Assembly (NCBI GenBank): GCA_020284085.1
Contig: JACEVL010000099.1
Coordinates: forward strand, 646,488-710,487
DNA from: Aporrectodea caliginosa
Lineage: Eukaryota; Annelida; Clitellata; Crassiclitellata; Lumbricidae
Length of the DNA stretch: 64,000 nt
Direction of reading: 5' to 3'
A program made the position numbers and the translations under genes. Positions 1 to 11,149 of this stretch are shown here, in pieces. The notes beneath the pieces are model-generated. The model did no database searches. It was not told the origin of the DNA and was given only the letters and a program-made list of their open reading frames with translations. How positions within the stretch are numbered: the stretch's first letter is position 1; each line of letters begins with the position of its first letter.

Positions 1-560
1 CAAAGTATCACTGTACTATCAGACTTACTTTCTATGTGTGCAAATGCACAGAACTGTCCTCTTGGGCAGTAACCAGTCTGCATCATGTCGTTGCACTTTG
101 TACTTTTGTAAATCTGAACATCAACAAAATACAACTGCACTTTCCCTCTTCTTCTTAAGTTATGCACTACAACAAGCAACTGTACTTCATAGTGCAACAA
201 CTTTTACAGAAGTTGTTGCACTTTGTACTTTTGTAAATTTTAACAACAAAAAGCAACTGCAGTTTCCCTAATCTACATAAGTCACTGCACTTTGTACTTT
301 TGTAAATCTGAACAACATGAAGCAACTGCACTTTCCCTACTCTATTGTATTGTATTGTATTTATAAATTTATAAAGTACCTCTCACAGTGAACACCAAGC
401 AGAGGCGCTACATAAGTCATTGCACTTTATACTTTGGTAAATATGAATAGCAAGAAACAATTGCAATTGATTCAGTCTGCATCACGTCAGGGTACTTTGT
501 ACTTAATTGGCAACGTGTCACTGCACTTTATACTCTGTCAAGTATTTACCTTCTTTCATT
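1..560. repeat. degenerate minisatellite, TTGCACTTTGTACTTTTG core
   Basis: A core close to TTGCACTTTGTACTTTTGTA recurs near 92, 216, 283, 420 and 520, with spacer words such as AAGCAACTGCACTTTCCCT between copies. Copies are imperfect and roughly 70 bp or multiples of that apart. This lies in the unk intron or beyond its last visible exon; it has no coding signal. Confidence 0.7.
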
Positions 561-633
561 ACCTAAAATCTAACGATAAATCCTAAATATAACTTTGTAT
601 GCATAAGCTAGAGAAATCATTTCGGTTTCTGAC

Positions 634-751
634 CTCAGGGTGAAATTGCTGTTCAGTTCGGGTATGGCAGTAGGTGCAGCTGTCCCCGTTTTCGCACTGG
701 GGCGGGTCGCCCCACTCATCTCCATGTTTCACATTGGGGCATGGTGTTGAC
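634..751 (-). CDS. unk: unk coding exon 5 (CCCH finger 5)
   Basis: 118 bp: one base completing Arg, then 39 codons. It reads STPCPNVKHGDEWGD, then CENGDSCTYCHTRTEQQFHP and Glu. The acceptor is cttag|G at 752-753 and the donor GAG|GTCAGA at 633. The exon is almost identical to the vertebrate segment. It is the last unk exon inside the window. Confidence 0.93.
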
Positions 752-3700
752 CTAAGACAAGTACTTTGAATTTACTGGTAGTTGTCATCCCCACAGAACT
801 AGAATACATATTTAGTCATATATAGATGTTAATTAAATGCGCTATACAAATTCTCAGTTACTAAATTCTCTGACGTATGCATGTGTCTATGTATGTATGT
901 GAGCATTTCTACATTTTATTTGTTTCGAACACACATCCTTCAGATCTTCGTGCCAGCGTGTTATCATTCAACCATCTCCCCATCACAAACCCATCTAAAA
1001 AAGTCAGTCCAAGTCTAGCACCACATTGAACATCTAGTACGATTAAGGAATCATTTTACTATGCAATAAACAATCAACAAGTCTCATTGACTTACCTATA
1101 CTTGTGAGTTTTTGGACTTCTGCGTTTGTCCCGTGAATTATGAAACGACGGGCAAGCGTATCCTTGACGACAGAGCCTGTGTGGTCTACGGCAGATCTCA
1201 GTCTTATAATGTGCTAAGACGTAGTTTGGATCTACAGTTACAACCAAAACAACAACTCTCGAATGATCACAAGAGAGCTAATACAGACCACATGTAATAT
1301 TTTCATCCAAGCACAAAACAGACTAAGTAGTCTGTTGTCGTACAGATGATCTTGCTGTTGTGATGACCTTTAACACCACTCAGGCTGGCAAATACAGTGG
1401 TTTTGAGAGGTACTTAAAGAAGATGAACATGTACTTACTGAAGCAGCTGTAAACAAATATAACCTGGTGGTCTTCCTATGTAAATATATGCACCATTAAT
1501 TAGGGCAAAGATGGGCGTTTCCCATGGGTGATTTATACACACGTGAGGCAGACGTGGAAATATGACACACGAAAGTCGGTGATTTTGACACAGTTGCCCA
1601 AACAGACAGTAAAAGTAAGGGTCAAAGTGAGTGATTGCCATGTCCTCATTATAGGGCTTGTCCAAATGCCCAGTTATGCAGACTACTGGCCAACTGAAAA
1701 CATCCTGGAACTGTCTGACCTGTGATCTCTTATGACACGCAACAATAACAATTGACTCTGGATAACAAAGAATAATAACTGAATAACAATACCAATTGTT
1801 TGCTTTCTGACAACCTAGCCTATGACTGTCTACACAGTGTCTACACTGTTCAACATCTCTTCACACACCTAAGTGCTACCCATAACTCTCAAATTGTAAA
1901 ATGAGTGTGGATGAGAGCGTGGTTGTGTTTCAAAACAGCAGCACAAATAAATGAGTTCATTAACTGAACAAGTCATATAAGTGGGTCCTTAACACATGAG
2001 CTTTGTCAGACAAGAGGACAGACCCATTATATGGGAAATTTTAAAATGTACACAAGGGCTAAAAATATCAGGCATATAAAAGGGTAAGTTACATTCTCAA
2101 TAGCCAGAGTTTATTGAGTGCCATTATCTAAAGCCCAGGACAATCAGATCAGAAGTACCTTACCCCAATGACAAATAAACTCTTATGAAGTAATCACATA
2201 CGTATATTTAATTATATTTACTTGCAACTTATATCGTGTCACATGGTAGCTGATTGGTTAGAGCGCTCAGCCTGTAATGCGGAGATTATGGGTTTGAGAC
2301 TCGCCCGAGGCATCTACGGCATAGGGACCTTGAGTAAGTCCTTCACTCACAATTGATGCTCTGTCGTATGGTCATGTGTGCAATTCTAAACTTTGGAAGG
2401 AGGGCAATGTCAAATAAAGTTGCACTGTATTGTATAAACTGTTCTCAAGTTTGGGTAATTAAATCTTAGCTCAAATCAACTTTAACAGAGCTGAAATGTG
2501 AGGAATCTATGTCCTAACATTAACAATTCGTGCATCTGCAGTTTATTTCGTTATAATCACTTGCACATTATAAATCTTCACAAGACCACATGTTGTTGCA
2601 TTTCATTTGAGATGCATAAAATGAGTGTCATCTTTACCATGTAAAGGCATTTTTAATATCTTTGTTGATTTATGTCTTCTTTAATTTGTGTTCTTGTGAA
2701 TTGTTTAATCGTCACAACATGTACATGTACAGCGCAGTGTGTTTGTCAGGCGCTTCATTAAAGAATAAATATTATTATTATAGGTCTCCACATTTTCTAA
2801 ACTGGAAGACGACACAATGCTTTACCACCTACCGTTCCAAACTGGATCTTCATTATAGAGCATATCCTTTTCTAAACTAGACGACAGAAGATCACTTGAT
2901 CCATCCTCCGCTGCCTTCTGTCCATCAAGCATCCTCTCAAGGTCATGGCAGTCATACACAGGCTGTCGAAGGTCATCCATTCCATGTGCAAATGCGCAGT
3001 GTGGACCATTCTTGCTGCACTGCCCACGAGAATCTGTCTCGTATACGCAAGGGCAAGTCTTGAAATATCGTAGATGGTAGCGTCTCTCGACGTCTCCTGC
3101 AATGCGATGCAGCAATGGACATCTGTGACATGAAATGCAACATAATGCAATGTTAATGGCATGTCACTGTGATGTTATTTCAAAGCAGTGTTGATGTAAT
3201 GTAATGTTAATGCAATGCTAATGTAATTTTAATCATAACGTACTGTTCTGCAATGTTAAGGTAGTTAAAAATTAATGTAGCATTACTGCAATGTTAAAGT
3301 AATGCTAACGTAATGTAATGTCAATATATACTGTAATGTAAAAGTAATGATAATATAATGTAATATCAACATAAAACCCAACCAATGGATTCCCATCTCA
3401 ATTTTATATCTGACACCATGCTCAGAGTTGCTGTAATGTAGATGTGACTGGCCAAGTTAGGTAATGTATCACAAAGGAGAAGAAGAAGAAAAGTCCCTTG
3501 AGCTAGCCCTGAGGCAGCCATGGGTACGAAGGGTTGGCAACTTCATTTTCTTAGCCTCGGCATATGAAGGCAGGTGGCCAGTTCTAACACATAAAGTAGG
3601 ATTAATTGTTTATGTGCTCATTAGTTATATGCCTCTGTCAACAATTCTTCTGAGAAATTTCTCTGGATCTGAAGGTTTTTTGGATGAAGCGCATACATGA

Positions 3701-3957
3701 AAAAACAGCTTAACACACAATCTGTAGCATCATCTAAGCTCCAGCAATGTACTTATTCATGAAGTCATCTCAGGTAACAACAGATTGTGCTAACTTAAAC
3801 CTATGCCATCACCCAGGGTAAGACAAAGTTATTAATAAGCCATGATATCAACTACGGTATGAAAACGCTTTGCCAGAGCTTATACCTACACCACCATCCC
3901 AGATAAGACAATGTGCTTAATCATCCATGATGTCATCCAAGTTAAGAAAGCAATGTA

Positions 3958-4000
<43 letters not shown>

Positions 4001-5264
4001 TAATAATAATTTAAAAAATAATAATAATAATATCAATAATAATAATATCAATAATAATAATAATCATGAAGCAATGTGCAGCTTACTCATCTCCATCTGG
4101 ACAGATTCCACTCGTTTCATCGTACTTAGAGCAGTAGATGTCGGGACTGTAGTTGAAAGATCCGTCCTTCTTTCTGATTGGTCTCCGGCGCTTCTGGTTT
4201 AGGAAGTGCCAGTTGAAGCACGTATACGGTCGATGATGGGCGCATTTGTGCTGCAGGAAGTCTGGACACTGCTGTGTTCGAAACTCCTTCAGATACCTAA
4301 GTTACCATACAGTACCACTACATGTACCTTCAGATACCTAAATTAGCATACATGACCACTACATATACCTTCAGTTACCTAAAGTAACATGCTATGCTAC
4401 TAAACTTACCATAAAATCAGTAAAATTAACATACCACACTATATATACCAGAAGATACTTAAATTAACAATAGTACTATCTGTCCAATCTGTCCAAAACC
4501 TCAATTAACCAACCATACCTATCCATCTAACATACATCAAACATGTATCTCACAAATATATAACAGTACAACATATATAACAGTACAGTGTATACAACAG
4601 TACAGAGTATAACAGTACAAGTACGCAGGTATGAACCTGCTTTGAGACAGTTACTGTGAATAGACCTAGAGCAAGTCCTTTATGTACAACGACGAGCAAT
4701 CTCTATTGATATAATGTCAACAGTCAGTATTAGCTAAATAACATGACCCGAGATCACATATCATCAGTCTATTGCAGTCTGTTATTTTCTTTACTAATGC
4801 ATCAAAGGGTTCAAAGTTCTTTGTGGGTAGTGAAATATTTACAATGCCTTGTCAAATTATAAATGCTCTTGTTAATTGATTTCAGAATACCTACGCCTAG
4901 CCCTTCAACCTAAATGTTTTTCTTGTGGACACGGCTGGCTCATTTACGAACTAACTCCAGGATATTTTAGCTTAAACGCATAAAATATGCTTCTTTTCTC
5001 GTAATTATATCGTGGGAAAATATTTTTTACAAGGTACCCTACGCCTTCCTAAATTCGAGGGTACGTGTTTGATGTCATATACTTCTGTCCCATCGTTTTC
5101 GGCGTATATACCGTGTCGTTTCGGCAGACATGTGGAAAACCGACCTAGACCTTAGACTGGAAGAATCTGCCGACGAATTGAAGGCTGAGGTCGTCGGAAA
5201 AGGCGAGAATTACTTACGTGTAGTGAATTGGTTTTTCTCCGTGGTTTGTTACTTCGCCAGGCAT
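634..5264 (-). CDS. unk: unkempt homologue (CCCH zinc-finger RNA-binding protein), 5' five coding exons, partial
   Basis: Exons on the minus strand are 5264-5218, 4296-4087, 3122-2833, 1231-1096 and 751-634. All are bounded by AG/GT and join in phase into 266 residues with no stop. Unkempt proteins bind UAG-containing mRNAs through six CCCH fingers and repress translation, notably in neurons. Seen here: an N-terminal HYTYLKEFRT block, finger 1 (C-x7-C-x7-C-x3-H around HRPYTCFNWH), finger 2 crossing exons 2 and 3, finger 3 ending HCAFAHG, finger 4 (LCRQGYACPSFH) and finger 5 (CENGDSCTYCH). Spacing matches human UNK closely from memory. The ATG at 5264-5262 gives MPGEVTNHGEKPIHY, a short N-terminus before the conserved block. 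The sixth finger, the linker and any RING are expected beyond base 1; no matching exon was found in 1-633. Identification is firm; the 3' part is simply outside the window. Confidence 0.93.
925..985 (-). mobile_element. tRNA-headed SINE family D, head fragment
   Basis: On the minus strand it reads GGGAGATGGTTGAATGATAA then CACGCTGGCACGAAGATC and a B-box-like GTGTGTTCGA. It matches the head of the longer copy at 54082-54348. Located in the unk intron between exons 4 and 5. Confidence 0.6.
1096..1231 (-). CDS. unk: unk coding exon 4 (CCCH finger 4)
   Basis: 136 bp. I chose the acceptor ctgtag|AT at 1232-1233 rather than the nearer cttag (1214-1215), because only the longer version supplies the NYVLAHYKTE stretch that matches YVLGNYKTE in vertebrates. 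It continues CRRPHRLCRQGYACPSFHNS and a basic RDKRRSPKTHKY tail. The donor AG|GTAAGT at 1095 leaves AG for an Arg codon completed by exon 5. Confidence 0.9.
2243..2436 (+). mobile_element. tRNA-derived SINE family A
   Basis: An A-box-like TAGCTGATTGGTTAGAGCGC and a B-box-like GGGTTTGAGACTCG are followed by a tRNA-unrelated body (TAGGGACCTTGAGTAAGTCC, then GGAAGGAGGGCAATGTCAAA) and an AT-rich tail. The same order is seen on the minus strand at 7862-8070. Because head and body recur together, this is a SINE rather than a tRNA gene. Confidence 0.75.
2662..2785 (+). mobile_element. SINE family C, 3' tail fragment
   Basis: Contains TTTGTGTTCTTGTGAATTG and GTACAGCGCAGTGTGTTTGT, then CAGGCGCTTCATTAAAGAAT and (ATT)n. 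The same tail ends the fuller copy at 45615-45890. It sits immediately downstream of unk exon 3. Confidence 0.65.
2833..3122 (-). CDS. unk: unk coding exon 3 (end of finger 2, finger 3)
   Basis: 290 bp. The acceptor is gtcacag|A, giving GA+A for Glu across the junction, then CPLLHR. It contains RYHLRYFKT and the finger 3 core KNGPHCAFAHG, followed by the DLR-PVYD segment of the family. The donor is AACG|GTAGGT at 2832. Confidence 0.93.
3170..3375. repeat. degenerate (TAATG)n pentamer tract
   Basis: About 200 bp in unk intron 2 are built of TAATG, CAATG and TTAATG units with many substitutions. It is compositionally simple and non-coding. Confidence 0.65.
3958..4065. repeat. (AAT)n microsatellite
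   Basis: Interrupted ATA/ATC trinucleotides next to the donor of unk exon 2. Apparent polyasparagine open frames here are artefacts. Confidence 0.9.
4087..4296 (-). CDS. unk: unk coding exon 2 (CCCH finger 1, start of finger 2)
   Basis: 210 bp: one base, 69 codons, two bases. The acceptor is cttag|G at 4297-4298 and the donor GA|GTAAGC at 4086. It starts YLKEFRTQQCPDF and ends ICPDGD(E), with finger 1 complete and the first two cysteines of finger 2. An (AAT)n array lies in the intron just downstream at 3958-4065. Confidence 0.93.
5218..5264 (-). CDS. unk: unk coding exon 1 (start codon)
   Basis: Fifteen codons from ATG (5264-5262) plus two bases, ending HYT where AC joins G of exon 2. The donor is AC|GTAAGTA at 5217. 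The KPIHYT end matches the KPQHYT of vertebrate UNK just before YLKEF, which decides both frame and donor. No other ATG in this frame lies closer to the conserved block. Confidence 0.85.
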
Positions 5265-5330
5265 CTTGGATCACGTGACCACGACTGGCTTTGTTTACAA
5301 ATATATTATAAAAGGGACCGCCGAGGGAGC
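5265..5330 (-). promoter_or_regulatory. putative unk 5' leader/promoter with CACGTG E-box
   Basis: CACGTG lies at 5272-5277 in the setting TCACGTGAC, the extended E-box bound by USF/MITF/TFE-type factors, eight bases upstream of the unk ATG. A TATA-like AT block (5301-5313) reads TATAATATATTT on the minus strand and TATAAAAGG on the plus strand. Transcription start is unknown; the role is inferred from position only. Confidence 0.35.
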
Positions 5331-5999
5331 GTCGATAAATTACGTCCAGCGCTAGACATATACTTTTCTGGCAGAGTTGATAAAACTAGTAGGCCCTACT
5401 GTAACAGTTAGGCCTAAAGTAGGTATAATTTAGATGAGCTGTAGAATTACCGAATTCGTGTATGTTAGTAATCGGCTGTTTCCCCTTCTGTGCATAGGCG
5501 TAGCTACATTGAGGCACGAGGAGGCAGTTGCTACGTAAATGACCAGGATTTTGCCAATGGTCTATGAAGTTGCCTCCTCTTGAATTTAAGTCTCGCTACG
5601 TGCCTGCTTCTGTGTAGCCTAATTGTTTAGTGTCTAGTGACGTTCTCAGTCTTGCCGATAGATTTCGTCGAAATGACGGCATCATATAACACGACCTATT
5701 AATGAAAACTTGCAAAGAGCAACTTCAAGGAAAAACTCATCAGTAGCGCGCGCTCCCGACCCAACAAAGACAACCCACGTTCAAACGGAACAGACTTCAT
5801 GCTCAGAGGAGATAGGCTGACTAGCTCACTTCTATAGTTTTATGAGATATAAGTTGCTCCAGGCTGCTGGAGTCGCCGCCGCATCGCGAGGACCGACGAA
5901 AGCAAAGTATAGCCTCTGTGCTGATCATCGAGTTGTAGAGCAACGAGTCCGGCGATAAAAAGAACCCCCTGCGTCCAGGAACAGATCTGCGAGGCAGAG
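5331..5999. other. upstream of unk, no gene seen
   Basis: Single-copy-looking sequence with short unsupported frames on both strands. It may include distal promoter sequence of unk. I recognise no motif array or element here. Confidence 0.5.
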
Positions 6000-6165
6000 A
6001 CACTCACAGAGGCGAACATCTGTACACAACTTTGGGGGACAGATATTTTCAGGGACCGGATTTTTGTATATTTTGGTGGGACAGATAGACCTCAGTCAAA
6101 ACTTTGGGGAGTGGGACTGTCCCACTCTGTCCTCCCCCCTCCGTGATTTACACTCAGCTAATGAA
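6000..6165 (+). repeat. dispersed repeat, copy 1 (second at 33370-33515)
   Basis: Shares CAGAGGCGAA, ACTTTGG-GGACAGAT, GACCTCAGTCAAAACTTTGG and GTGATTTAC blocks in the same order with 33370-33515. GGGACAGATA occurs twice inside each copy. Probably a small non-autonomous transposon; ends were not defined. Confidence 0.55.
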
Positions 6166-6445
6166 CCAATACAAGTTTAGGCAATTCCCACCAGCATCGA
6201 ATGCGTGTAACTGTAGGTCTACGTACTCTATATTTGATATGAATTTAATTGCTGATCGAGTAGGCTACGTGACAAGGTTAAGGTCGCGCCAATAGTTTAC
6301 TAAGATATAATGACACTTCGATATCCCATCTTCGACGTGTATCTCGTCACAGTTTGGTGTGTGACGGGCACCAAACTTGGTAGATTGCAGCGTCACCATG
6401 CGGTTGGTAGGCCTACTGTAATAAGAAAAGGGCCTTAGCCTATAT

Positions 6446-6895
6446 CAGTGTTTCTTAACCAGTGTTCGACCGAACCCTTGGGGTTCGGTGAGCCAGTGCC
6501 AGAGGTTCGGCAGAGGTCCTCTGAAATATATACATATTCAGGGTCAGTAAGTGTGAGTGAAAAATAATTTGCAGGAGCAGGCTTGATTGTGAAAATGACA
6601 TGAGAGAGTGAGTCTTTCCAAAACAGAGCTACGCATTTCTCACATTGTTTCCAAACGGCAACAACAAAGGACACATTAAGATGCAATTGGTAGTGTTGGT
6701 ACGGTTAGTTAACTGTTAGTAGTTCATGTATTGAATGTATTAATATTGTATCACATTTTGGTACAACTTTTTTATTTCCTTTTGTTCCCATTAGTTAAAA
6801 AATTATTGTTCAAACTTGAGGGGTTCAAACCGTTCAGTGAGTGGTCATGGATTTCTCTTGGGGTTCGGCTCCCTTGAAAAGGTTAAGAACCACTG
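6446..6895. mobile_element. hAT-type MITE, 450 bp, TSD GCCTATAT
   Basis: Ends are CAGTGTTTCTTAACC and GGTTAAGAACCACTG, a 15-bp terminal inverted repeat with one mismatch. The 8-bp sequence GCCTATAT occurs exactly at 6438-6445 and 6896-6903. The interior has no transposase, and subterminal GGGGTTCGG motifs occur on both sides. CAGTG termini with 8-bp duplications are standard for hAT elements. Confidence 0.88.
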
Positions 6896-7094
6896 GCCTA
6901 TATTAAGGCATTATTGGACGTATCAATCTTAATTATGTCTTTGGTGACGCTATAGAAGTTTCTAGATTGAATTAGATTGAATACTCTACAATATTCATTT
7001 ATTGTCCAATCAAGGTTGTCACAAACGCAGCTGTGTTAATTATGAGTTTGTATATAGGGAGCCTAGGACTGTTGCTATTAATTTTGTGGTGCTT

Positions 7095-7172
7095 ACTGCG
7101 CCTGTGAATAAGCTGGTTCCCGCGACTTCGCTTCTGTGGGCGCTCTAGAAATCTCGAGTTTACGGTTAGTGA
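7095..7172 (+). mobile_element. 3' end of a dispersed retroelement (CGATTA-tail family)
   Basis: GCCTGTGAATAAGCTGGTTC, CCGCGACTTCGCTTCTGTGG and GCGCTCTAGAAATCTCGAG are shared with 28625-28712, which ends in ACGATTACGATTACG. Diverged relatives occur at 8390-8460 and, inverted, at 47405-47515. It resembles a LINE or SINE 3' end with a hexamer tail. Confidence 0.6.
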
Positions 7173-7861
7173 TTATTTTTTGTTAGGGATCTTTAAAATT
7201 TAGGCCTATAGAATCCAATGTCTGATTAATTTATCAAGGGTCTATAGTTCTATAGCCTACTACATCTAGGCATCCGTGTTGATGGGTTACTTGTTGATAT
7301 GTTTGTGGTCTGGTTATTGGGTTTCATTAATTTAAATGCTTAATTGCGTAGTAGGCCTAGTTGCGGGGAAAATTGCGATTGTCTTTGGGCGGTAGTATGG
7401 TAATCGATCGTGTAATCGTGGCCGAAGTTCGTCTATAGCTGCAACGGCGAGTTGAAGGAAGGCTCGAGGCCTTGCAATTGAGAACATGATACGGGTTAAG
7501 ATTTAGTTCTGATCGCTCCGCTCGGAAGAGGTATTCGTCCGATTTCTTGGCTATAGGTCTTCTGCAGGGAAGAATGGAAAAACTGCGTTGCCCGATGTGC
7601 AGCACGGGAAGGACTAAGGTCGTAAGGTAAGGGTCTTCTGTTTCCGGTGCTGTAGATGGAAGGAAGCCTCTACGCTTCATCCGGTCTAAGAGGACCTCTA
7701 CTCGGGCCATTTCTCCTGAGTTTGTGCATCCCTACCAGGCTTGGGGGCATACATAAGGTGTGCTATTGTTGTTGTCCTGGATAATTATACTATGTGCATC
7801 ACCTCGATCGATCCCGATGCAGTGAGGCCGTGTGATCGGAGCGATTATTTTCTCGATGTGC

Positions 7862-8070
7862 GTTGTCACCCTGACAATACAACTGTATTTGATATCGCCC
7901 TCCTTCCAAAGTTCAGAAGTGCACTCGACCATACGACGGAACATCGATGGCGCTGAGCAATTTAATTGTGACTGAAGGTCCCTATACAGTAACTGCCTCG
8001 GGCGAGGCTCGAACCCGTACTCTCCGCGTAAGAGGCCGAGCGCTCTAACCAATCGGCCATCATGCCACAT
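7862..8070 (-). mobile_element. tRNA-derived SINE family A, minus copy
   Basis: On the minus strand: TGGCATGATGGCCGATTGGT (A-box region), TACGGGTTCGAGCCTCGC (B box), TAGGGACCTTCAGTC and GGAAGGAGGGCGATATCAAA. It matches the 2243-2436 copy block by block. Confidence 0.78.
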
Positions 8071-8924
8071 TAAGTAATTAAGCTGTGGTGTCTAGTAGGC
8101 CTACGTGAGCAAATCATGGCATCTAGCGCGGTTTAGTATGTACTTTGCTGTTGCAACCGTTCTATTCGATGTCTTTGATGATGTCTGGTAGGCCCTATTC
8201 CATTAATTTAAGCCAATTAAATGATGACGTCTAATATTGCATTGATTTAGGCTAAGCCAAAGGCGTCCATGATCAGCTGTGAAGAGTAGGAGCCCGACAC
8301 AGCCATGGCAAAACAGTGAATAGCTATATAATTTCGTTTATTGAAAATAGGAGGTTGACAGAACAGCAACTTTTCACATAGAAGAAAATAGCTGATGCCC
8401 TGCGCTTGGCTTTCGAATGGCGCTTTAGAAGTTTGGAGATTACGATTACGCTTTCGAAGTGGAAAATTCTTGACGGAAGGCTTGAAGGACGTACGACAGC
8501 AACTATGCCGACTGACGCTTGCAATTGTTTTTCTCCCTACAACCCAGAAACCACTAACCTTGCCCTAGCATAAAATCTAGGATTATCCTCTGAACAGGGT
8601 CTCTCAATAAATGATACTTGTATATGTATAGGCCTAAACTGTAATGAGATGCTGACCCGGCCTTCTTAACAGATAGGCCTACTCGGCCATAATACTCGCC
8701 CTCAAACGTAGCCGCTGCTCATTCACCGTTGCTGTTCCCTCCATCTGGATCTCAACTTCTGTCTGCTCGCGACTCTTTTGCCGAGACTATCTTTCGCTCT
8801 TAAGTGAAAACGTATGTTACCTCTACCAGTCCTTTTTGTGGTTCTGGTGATGTTTCCTTCAGTGCAAGTATGCCTATGAACTTTACAAAGGGAACCGAGA
8901 AGATCCAGTTGTAATGTATTGTAT

Positions 8925-9115
8925 ATCTTCTTCTTCTTCTTTTGGTTATCTGCCTGGCTAGGCAGGTTCGTACGTCCAAGTTCGCCATTCATCACGTTTT
9001 CTGGCTCTTTCTTTCAGTTTGCTGTAATCCTCCTCCATCATCCAGTCCAACAACATCATTCTAGGTCTACCTCTTGTCTTCTTCCCTCCATTCTTCCCTC
9101 AATTATAATTCTTAG
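8925..9115 (-). mobile_element. non-LTR retrotransposon RT 3' end, fragment
   Basis: Minus-strand translation with a frameshift contains a [23 protein letters not shown] stretch followed by a basic RRRR end. A close copy lies at 53905-54080, and the family motif DWMM is shared with the plus-strand RT tails at 13370-13925 and 41580-42050. A (CTT)n tract marks its 3' end. Confidence 0.65.
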
Positions 9116-10140
9116 AAGGGAGTCTCCCCTCATGATGTATTGTATATAACAAGAAAATATTGCAGATACCTTGCTTAGTAGGGATTATAAAAATTATAGT
9201 TGTGGATTTGCATACATTTCAATGGTAGACTACCATTGGAAAGGTTGAGAGTTCAGATTCCAGATACCCCTCATCAAGGTTAATATTTGTGAGACCCATT
9301 CCCACTACAAGTCTGAAGTGATAACAGTTAGATCTAATCTCTTCAGGAAAGTGATATCTTCATAGAGCATTTGTCTAATCGTGACTTAGTTCGGGGACCT
9401 TATATTACTCAAAACTAGCAGCAATGGTGAATGATCTGACCCGATCAATTCACTGAAAAATTAGCAAGTTCGAGGCCGTACGGTCGCTATGGGAAAGCGT
9501 CTACACTTACATGTAGGCCTATGCATGGGGTCAAGCGATATGCTCTAGTGCTCCAGTTATCTAACATTTTTAACCTACAACTGCTGCCACTTATTATGCT
9601 GTGGCTTATTACGGTGATAATAAGCAGCTATCAGCAATTGAAAAGCGTGATCGTAAACGTTTGGCATATCATGTCTTAATTCAGCTCCAATATCCGACCT
9701 TTAGAATGGCAATGGTTCAGGCAAGGACTGGTATATCGCAATATACCACTGAGACGGAATTCCTGGTCGACCACAGAGATAAGATTAATGTCGCGTGTCT
9801 GAAATAACAGCGTCTACCAGACGTCGGTGGGAGTCACGTGTTGGCTCAACCGACTTCTAGGAACCGTGGTTTGAACTTTGCGGACGCGTTGAACCCGACG
9901 AATTACTCAAGATTGAAGCCAGACGCCATTTCTTTATTATTGCGTAGGCCTATCTTGTTAGGCCTCACAAGGCCAATCAATCACATGGTTGAGACAAGTA
10001 TCCAGATATCTAATGTTAGGGACTCCATTACGATACAAGCTCACGCAGGCAGATTAACAAACGTATACAGGCAGGCAGACATACAATGAAGGACATGGTC
10101 ACACAGCCAGACAAAGTCTTTCGCTGATTAATCTTCGATT
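9116..10140. other. no gene recognised
   Basis: Short open frames near 9601-9807 and 9838-10089 show no motif, splice pattern or repeat relation that I recognise. The stretch ends at a trinucleotide array. Confidence 0.4.
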
Positions 10141-10144
10141 TCTA

Positions 10145-10145
<1 letters not shown>

Positions 10146-10240
<95 letters not shown>

Positions 10241-10591
10241 AATGATAATGATGATGAATGAATAACTAAAATAATAATACTGATAGTAATAAGTCTTAGT
10301 ATTAATATTAGTGTTAGTAGTCGAAGTAACAGTATTAGCTTATTAGTAGTAGCAGCAGCAGCAGTAGTAGTAATAATCATAGTAATAATACTAACAATAG
10401 TAGCAGTAGTTGTAGTAGCGTTAACGGTAGTGATAGTAGTAGTAGTTGTAGTTGTAGTTGTAGTGGTGTAGTAGTAGTAGTGGTAGTGGTGGTGGTGGTG
10501 GTAGTGGTAGTGGTAGTGGTAGTGGTGGTGGTGGTGGTGGTGGTGGTGGTGGTGGTAGTGGTAGTGGTAGTGGGTGGTGGTGGTAGTAGTA

Positions 10592-10664
<73 letters not shown>

Positions 10665-10680
10665 CAGCAGTAGTAGTTGT
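10146..10680. repeat. (GAT)n and (GTA/GTG)n arrays
   Basis: A pure GAT run at 10146-10240, a degenerate AGT/AGC stretch, then GTA/GTG repeats at about 10436-10675. Long polythreonine, polyserine or polyvaline frames here are artefacts of the array. Confidence 0.95.
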
Positions 10681-11149
10681 ATGTGGCTCTACTTTTAACA
10701 ACAGTTACTGTCATATCCGGCGCTGTATCCGGAACAGGAACGAAACAGCGGAGACTATTAGTTTTACGTTGACCTGGAATTGACCATCAGGTATTTAAGT
10801 AAATAGACCTAAATAAATAAATAGCTTCAACGTGTTTACAACCGATACGGTTCTCACTGTCTGCAAAAATATCCATTGTAATAAGAACAGGAGATGTTAT
10901 AATTAGATGTAGGCCTTAATCAGCGGCACACGCCATGGCCTCGTACACTGGCTTCCATGTCCCTCTCAAGTCGGAGGCCATTTACGATGTCCTCATGCCA
11001 ATGGTCGAGGCTCAGTCAAGTGTTTTTCAGAAACTCCACATCAACAATTAACCTCAAAGTTGAGATCCAGGCAGGAGGGTCTGTATCTTCATTTTAATCA
11101 TAATGTCGAAATACTCAGTATCTCCATGACGATTTATTGGCTTCATCAT

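Noticed and set aside
2243..2320. tRNA gene
   Set aside because: A and B boxes are present but the arms do not fold properly, and the head plus its non-tRNA body recur at other positions, so it is a SINE. Same reasoning for 37695, 45615, 46680 and 54280.
5130..5411. 93-codon plus-strand frame across the unk start
   Set aside because: It overlaps unk exon 1 antisense and has no recognisable domain; a plus-strand TATAAAAGG lies downstream of its ATG, not upstream.
10099..10783. Several long frames (poly-Thr, poly-Ser, poly-Val) on both strands
   Set aside because: All are translations of (GAT)n and (GTA)n arrays. The same applies to 12243-12839, 16466-16942, 29372-29975, 38048-38558, 46190-46522 (tyrosine run), 55239-55877 and 56122-57019.
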